Shown here piece by piece: positions 14,541-16,862 of a DNA stretch of 16,862 nucleotides. The translations under genes were made by a program, and so were the position numbers. Location: NCBI GenBank assembly GCA_035942915.1, contig DASZCR010000137.1, positions 1 to 16,862 of the forward strand, given 5' to 3'. The stretch's first letter is position 1; every line of letters begins with the position of its first letter. The notes beneath the pieces are model-generated. The model had not been told where the DNA came from and did not search any database. It worked only from the letters and a program-made list of their open reading frames with translations. The DNA comes from DASZCR01 sp035942915 (GTDB lineage: Bacteria > Acidobacteriota > Blastocatellia > Pyrinomonadales > Pyrinomonadaceae).

Positions 14541-14768
14541 TCATCCTGACGCCCTCTTGCGGCGCGTCGGCTTGACGGCGGCGGCGGTGTCTTCGTCGGC
14601 GCGCGGCGCGCGGCTACGGAAGCCGCGTATGTTGCGCGTCGGGCCGTAGCGCGGACGCAGGCCGGAGCGCGCCATCTCGGCGAAGAGTTCCACGTCATAG
14701 TCTGCCTCACGCGACATCTCTTCGCGAATCGCGTGCAGCACTTCGAGGAAACGGGGTTTGCGATACAT
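14541..14768 (-). CDS. Small protein partner of the PIN-domain protein, possible antitoxin
   Basis: A 75-aa basic-ended protein: MYRKPRFLEVLHAIREEMSR then EADYDVELFAEMARSG, followed by a disordered Arg/Ala-rich tail. The pattern of a helix with I-REE followed by an acidic YDVELFAEM helix resembles, as far as I recall, small proteins often encoded next to PIN-domain genes, with a proposed antitoxin or accessory role. No DNA-binding fold is evident. The frame is open to 14822, but residues before this start are encoded by AAATGGT-type repeats (14778-14805), so the ATG at 14768 is preferred; no Shine-Dalgarno is seen. It lies 57 nt after the PIN gene, and its stop codon touches repeat element D. 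Confidence 0.7.
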   Translation of the reverse strand: MYRKPRFLEVLHAIREEMSREADYDVELFAEMARSGLRPRYGPTRNIRGFRSRAPRADEDTAAAVKPTRRKRASG

Positions 14769-14777
14769 CACGTTGAT

Positions 14778-14843
14778 AAATGGTAAATGGTAAATCGTCA
14801 ATGGTGAAGCGTACACGGTCACCGCCTACGGCCGACCATTGAC
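14778..14843. repeat. Second heptamer family (AAATGGT) with an inverted copy
   Basis: Four contiguous 7-nt units, AAATGGT, AAATGGT, AAATCGT, CAATGGT (14778-14805), lie between the PIN gene and the small gene. GTCAATGGT (14797-14805) recurs inverted as ACCATTGAC at 14835-14843, inside the last codons of the PIN gene. The arrangement mirrors the palindromic GTGATRR elements but with a different unit. Confidence 0.6.
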
Positions 14844-15314
14844 CCGCTGCTCGGTCGCTTCCGAGACGAGAAACTCCGGCGTCACAATCTGCGGCACGAA
14901 GAACCCTGCGGCCGTGTTGAAGAGCCGTATCCGCGCCTGCCTGCGGACGTTCGCCAAATGGCCGAAGTTCCACGTCACTAGATAATCTATTTTGTGAAAC
15001 GAAGCAACAGCGACGTGCAAAGCGTCGCCGATGTACTTGCGATGAAAGATGCCGCGCGCGATGTAGCCTTCGGCGAGGATGGTCGCCTCGTCGGTTAGTT
15101 CCACCTGTTCGAGCGCACCGACGAGTTTGAGATAGCCCGTGCGATGCGGTTCCGGCACGCGTTCGAGTTCCCTCACCACGAGCGGCGAGACGACGGCGCG
15201 ATACTCCGCCATCTCGTGCTCCCACCAGCGAATCGTCAGGTCGCGTCGAAACGGCTCGCCGTTGTCGAGATAAGCTCCGACGACGGATGTTTCCAGATAG
15301 ATGCTTTGCTTCAT
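14826..15314 (-). CDS. PIN-domain protein, probable VapC-like ribonuclease toxin
   Basis: A 162-aa PIN-fold protein, likely a Mg2+-dependent ribonuclease of a type II toxin-antitoxin pair. It has the N-terminal strand IYLETSVVGAYL with Glu8 in the first acidic position, SPLVVRELE with Glu49, GDALHVAVA with Asp97, and the final strand YLVTWNFGHLAN (111-122). The Glu for Asp at the first position is known in the YLETS subgroup of PIN proteins. The length is within the usual range. The ATG at 15314 lies 10 nt from repeat element E and has no Shine-Dalgarno. The small gene at 14541-14768 follows and is the natural partner. The pair is bracketed by elements D and E. The last codons (VNGRP) overlap a repeat-like segment. 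Confidence 0.88.
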   Translation of the reverse strand: MKQSIYLETSVVGAYLDNGEPFRRDLTIRWWEHEMAEYRAVVSPLVVRELERVPEPHRTGYLKLVGALEQVELTDEATILAEGYIARGIFHRKYIGDALHVAVASFHKIDYLVTWNFGHLANVRRQARIRLFNTAAGFFVPQIVTPEFLVSEATEQRVNGRP

Positions 15315-15324
15315 GTCGTTCTAA

Positions 15325-15435
15325 GTGATAACTGATAGGCGATAAGTGATAGGTGATAAGTGATAAGAGAAATCCTGTTCCTTATCCTATCACCTATCAC
15401 CCATCACCTATCACTATCTTAGATTAGATTATCAC
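15325..15435. repeat. Palindromic heptamer element E
   Basis: Left arm 15325-15366 has six units (GTGATAA, CTGATAG, GCGATAA, GTGATAG, GTGATAA, GTGATAA); a seventh, degenerate GTTCTAA, may lie at 15318-15324. The core 15367-15386 is identical to that of element D. The right arm 15387-15435 has seven slots: CTATCAC, CTATCAC, CCATCAC, CTATCAC, two decayed slots (TATCTTA, GATTAGA) and TTATCAC. The last slot contains the stop codon of the TPR/protease gene (15432-15434). Confidence 0.92.
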
Positions 15436-16862
15436 GACTGGCTCGTGACGACGTTTGCGCCGTCGGTGCGCACGTCGGGCGTGACAGCGTCGAGCGGTTC
15501 GAGACGCAGCACGGCGCGCTCGAAGTCGAAGGTGGCGCGGAAGAAGCGCAGGACGTTGCCGCCGAGGATGCCCGCCTGCTCGAAGCCCGCCGTCTCGTTA
15601 ATCGGCTCCATGTCGAGGACGGCGGCCGTCACCGAGCGGCGCGTGTGCGTGCCGAGCGTGACGAAGGGCAGCAGAATCATCTTGACGTTTTCGCTGACAC
15701 CGGCCGCGCCGTAGATTTTCAGACGCGTCGGCTGCGAGTGTCGGTTCAGGTCTTCGCGTGCGGCAAGCGCCTCGGAGACGACCGAGATGCTCGCGCCCGT
15801 GTCGATGATGAAGTTAATCGGCTTTTCGACTCCGTCGAGTTTTATCTCGCCGCTCCAAAAGCCGCTCGAAGTTGTGCGGATGGGAATCTCGATGCCCCGC
15901 TTGGGCGCGGCGGGGTCGAAGGGCGGGCGGGCGTCGCCGCGCAGCATCGTCATCGTGCGCTTGCCGTAGTCAACTGAGGTGAGAAACTTCGAGAGCACGG
16001 AGAGGCCGATGTAGCCGTCGATTGGCTCCTGGTCATTGTAGAACTCGCGTATGTAGACGGGGACGTTGACGATGCGCGCCTCGCCAATCGTCATCGACTG
16101 AAGGAAGCCATAGATAATCTCGAAGCGGCCGCCGCCGCCGACCGCACGCGCCAGCCCGCCGCGCGCGACGGGCTTAATGCCCAGACGATTCGCCGCATTG
16201 GCCGCCAGCACGCACATCCCTGCCCCCGTGTCCACGACGAAGCGCAGAGTCTCCTTCGAGTTGTTGATGCGCAGTTGCACGACGGGACGGTTATTGACCA
16301 ACTCGAAGACAATTTCGTTGCGCGTCGAGCCTTCGGCGCGCAGCAGTTTGCTCTGCGTGCCGAGGTAGCGCAGAAAGTCGATGAGACCGCGTATCCGCGC
16401 GCGGCGGTCTATGTCGGTGCGCGGCGCGATACGCAGGAAGCGTTCATAGGCGTCGGCCGCTTCGGCATAACGCTCGGAGCGCGCGGCCACCTGACCGAGA
16501 TTGAAGTGATGGTCTGGCTCGCCCGCGTCGAGAAAGACTGCGCGCCGCAGCCCGGCCAGACTTTGCGTGATGCGGTTCTCGTAGAAGTCCACCATCGCGA
16601 GGCCACCGACAGCCAGCGCATCGTCCTCCTTAAACGAGAGCGCCGTGCGGAACTCCTCGACCGACGGGCGGAAGTTACCGGAGCCGAGCAACGCCGCGCC
16701 GAGCAGCGAGTGCGCGCGCGCCGACATCGGGTCTTCGGCAATGGCGCGCGCCGCGTGGTCGAAGGCGTCCTGATGTTTGCGCTGCTTGAGGAGTGCGAAA
16801 CTGAGGCCGAGCCGCGCCGTCAGGTCGCGCGCGTCCTTCGAGAGCAGTTCGCGGTACTGCTT
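15432..16862 (-). CDS. TPR-containing two-domain aspartyl protease, 5' end beyond window
   Basis: At least 476 aa, and open to the right edge, so the N-terminus is missing. The first 150 visible residues are helical repeats of TPR type, for example the repeat beginning KQYRELLSKDARDLTARLGL at the very edge, then AHSLLGAALLGSGNFRPSVE and HFNLGQVAARSERYAEAADA. Two retropepsin-like domains follow, each with a catalytic DTG: FVVDTGAGMCVL (codon near 16232) and FIIDTGASISVV (near 15803). DGYIGLSVL and AGILGGNVLRFF are the matching C-terminal motifs of each domain. TPRs bind partner proteins, so this is likely a protein-processing or scaffolding enzyme, probably exported; any signal peptide is out of view. 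An internal ATG at 16727 exists but cuts a TPR and is not the start. The TGA stop lies in the last heptamer of element E. Confidence 0.88.
   Translation of the reverse strand, partial: KQYRELLSKDARDLTARLGLSFALLKQRKHQDAFDHAARAIAEDPMSARAHSLLGAALLGSGNFRPSVEEFRTALSFKEDDALAVGGLAMVDFYENRITQSLAGLRRAVFLDAGEPDHHFNLGQVAARSERYAEAADAYERFLRIAPRTDIDRRARIRGLIDFLRYLGTQSKLLRAEGSTRNEIVFELVNNRPVVQLRINNSKETLRFVVDTGAGMCVLAANAANRLGIKPVARGGLARAVGGGGRFEIIYGFLQSMTIGEARIVNVPVYIREFYNDQEPIDGYIGLSVLSKFLTSVDYGKRTMTMLRGDARPPFDPAAPKRGIEIPIRTTSSGFWSGEIKLDGVEKPINFIIDTGASISVVSEALAAREDLNRHSQPTRLKIYGAAGVSENVKMILLPFVTLGTHTRRSVTAAVLDMEPINETAGFEQAGILGGNVLRFFRATFDFERAVLRLEPLDAVTPDVRTDGANVVTSQS

Noticed and set aside
9775..15435. CRISPR array
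   Set aside because: The repeats are contiguous 7-mers without spacers, and no cas gene is present.

Overview
The window is GC-rich, gene-dense bacterial chromosome with no phage, IS or CRISPR. The best taxonomic guess is Acidobacteriota, perhaps Blastocatellia. This is an inference from the double-DTG aspartyl proteases (one fused to TPRs), the glycine-zipper protein and, above all, the intergenic heptamer repeats of the GTGATAG type. No rRNA or universal marker settles it.

Layout, left to right. At 1-1921 and on to 2551, minus strand: a tRNA-Pro(GGG) cut by the window edge, a MerR-family regulator with a good sigma-70 promoter, a secreted double-DTG aspartyl protease, and a glycine-zipper membrane protein. 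The 2552-2926 gap separates divergent genes and holds a promoter and several inverted repeats. At 2927-8409, plus strand: a class I aminotransferase (TTG start), thiamine-monophosphate kinase (thiL), cysteinyl-tRNA synthetase (cysS, own promoter) and a class III aminotransferase. A long hairpin at 8444-8492 closes the convergent pair. From the right edge down to 8518 every gene is on the minus strand: TPR/aspartyl protease (open at the window edge), PIN-domain protein, small partner protein, an unknown 262-aa protein, hicB, a frameshifted hicA, lytic transglycosylase, MFS transporter, amidohydrolase and acetate kinase. The transglycosylase, MFS and amidohydrolase genes are joined by TTGA and ATGA overlaps.

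The most unusual content is a heptamer-based repeat system. Three intergenic spaces (9766-9888, 14424-14540, 15315-15431) are almost wholly filled by palindromic elements. Each has an arm of GTGATRR units, a 20-nt core, and an inverted arm of exactly seven 7-nt slots. The core is identical in the two copies that bracket the PIN/small-protein pair as direct repeats. Two half-elements follow the plus-strand aminotransferase and cysS, and a variant heptamer run lies inside thiL. In sense orientation the GTGATRR arm always follows a stop codon, and in two copies the terminal heptamer supplies the TGA stop itself.

Other notable points are a hicA toxin broken by a 2-nt frame error beside an intact hicB antitoxin, and a terminator-like 17-bp hairpin with a T5 tract inside the signal-peptide region of the first aspartyl protease.
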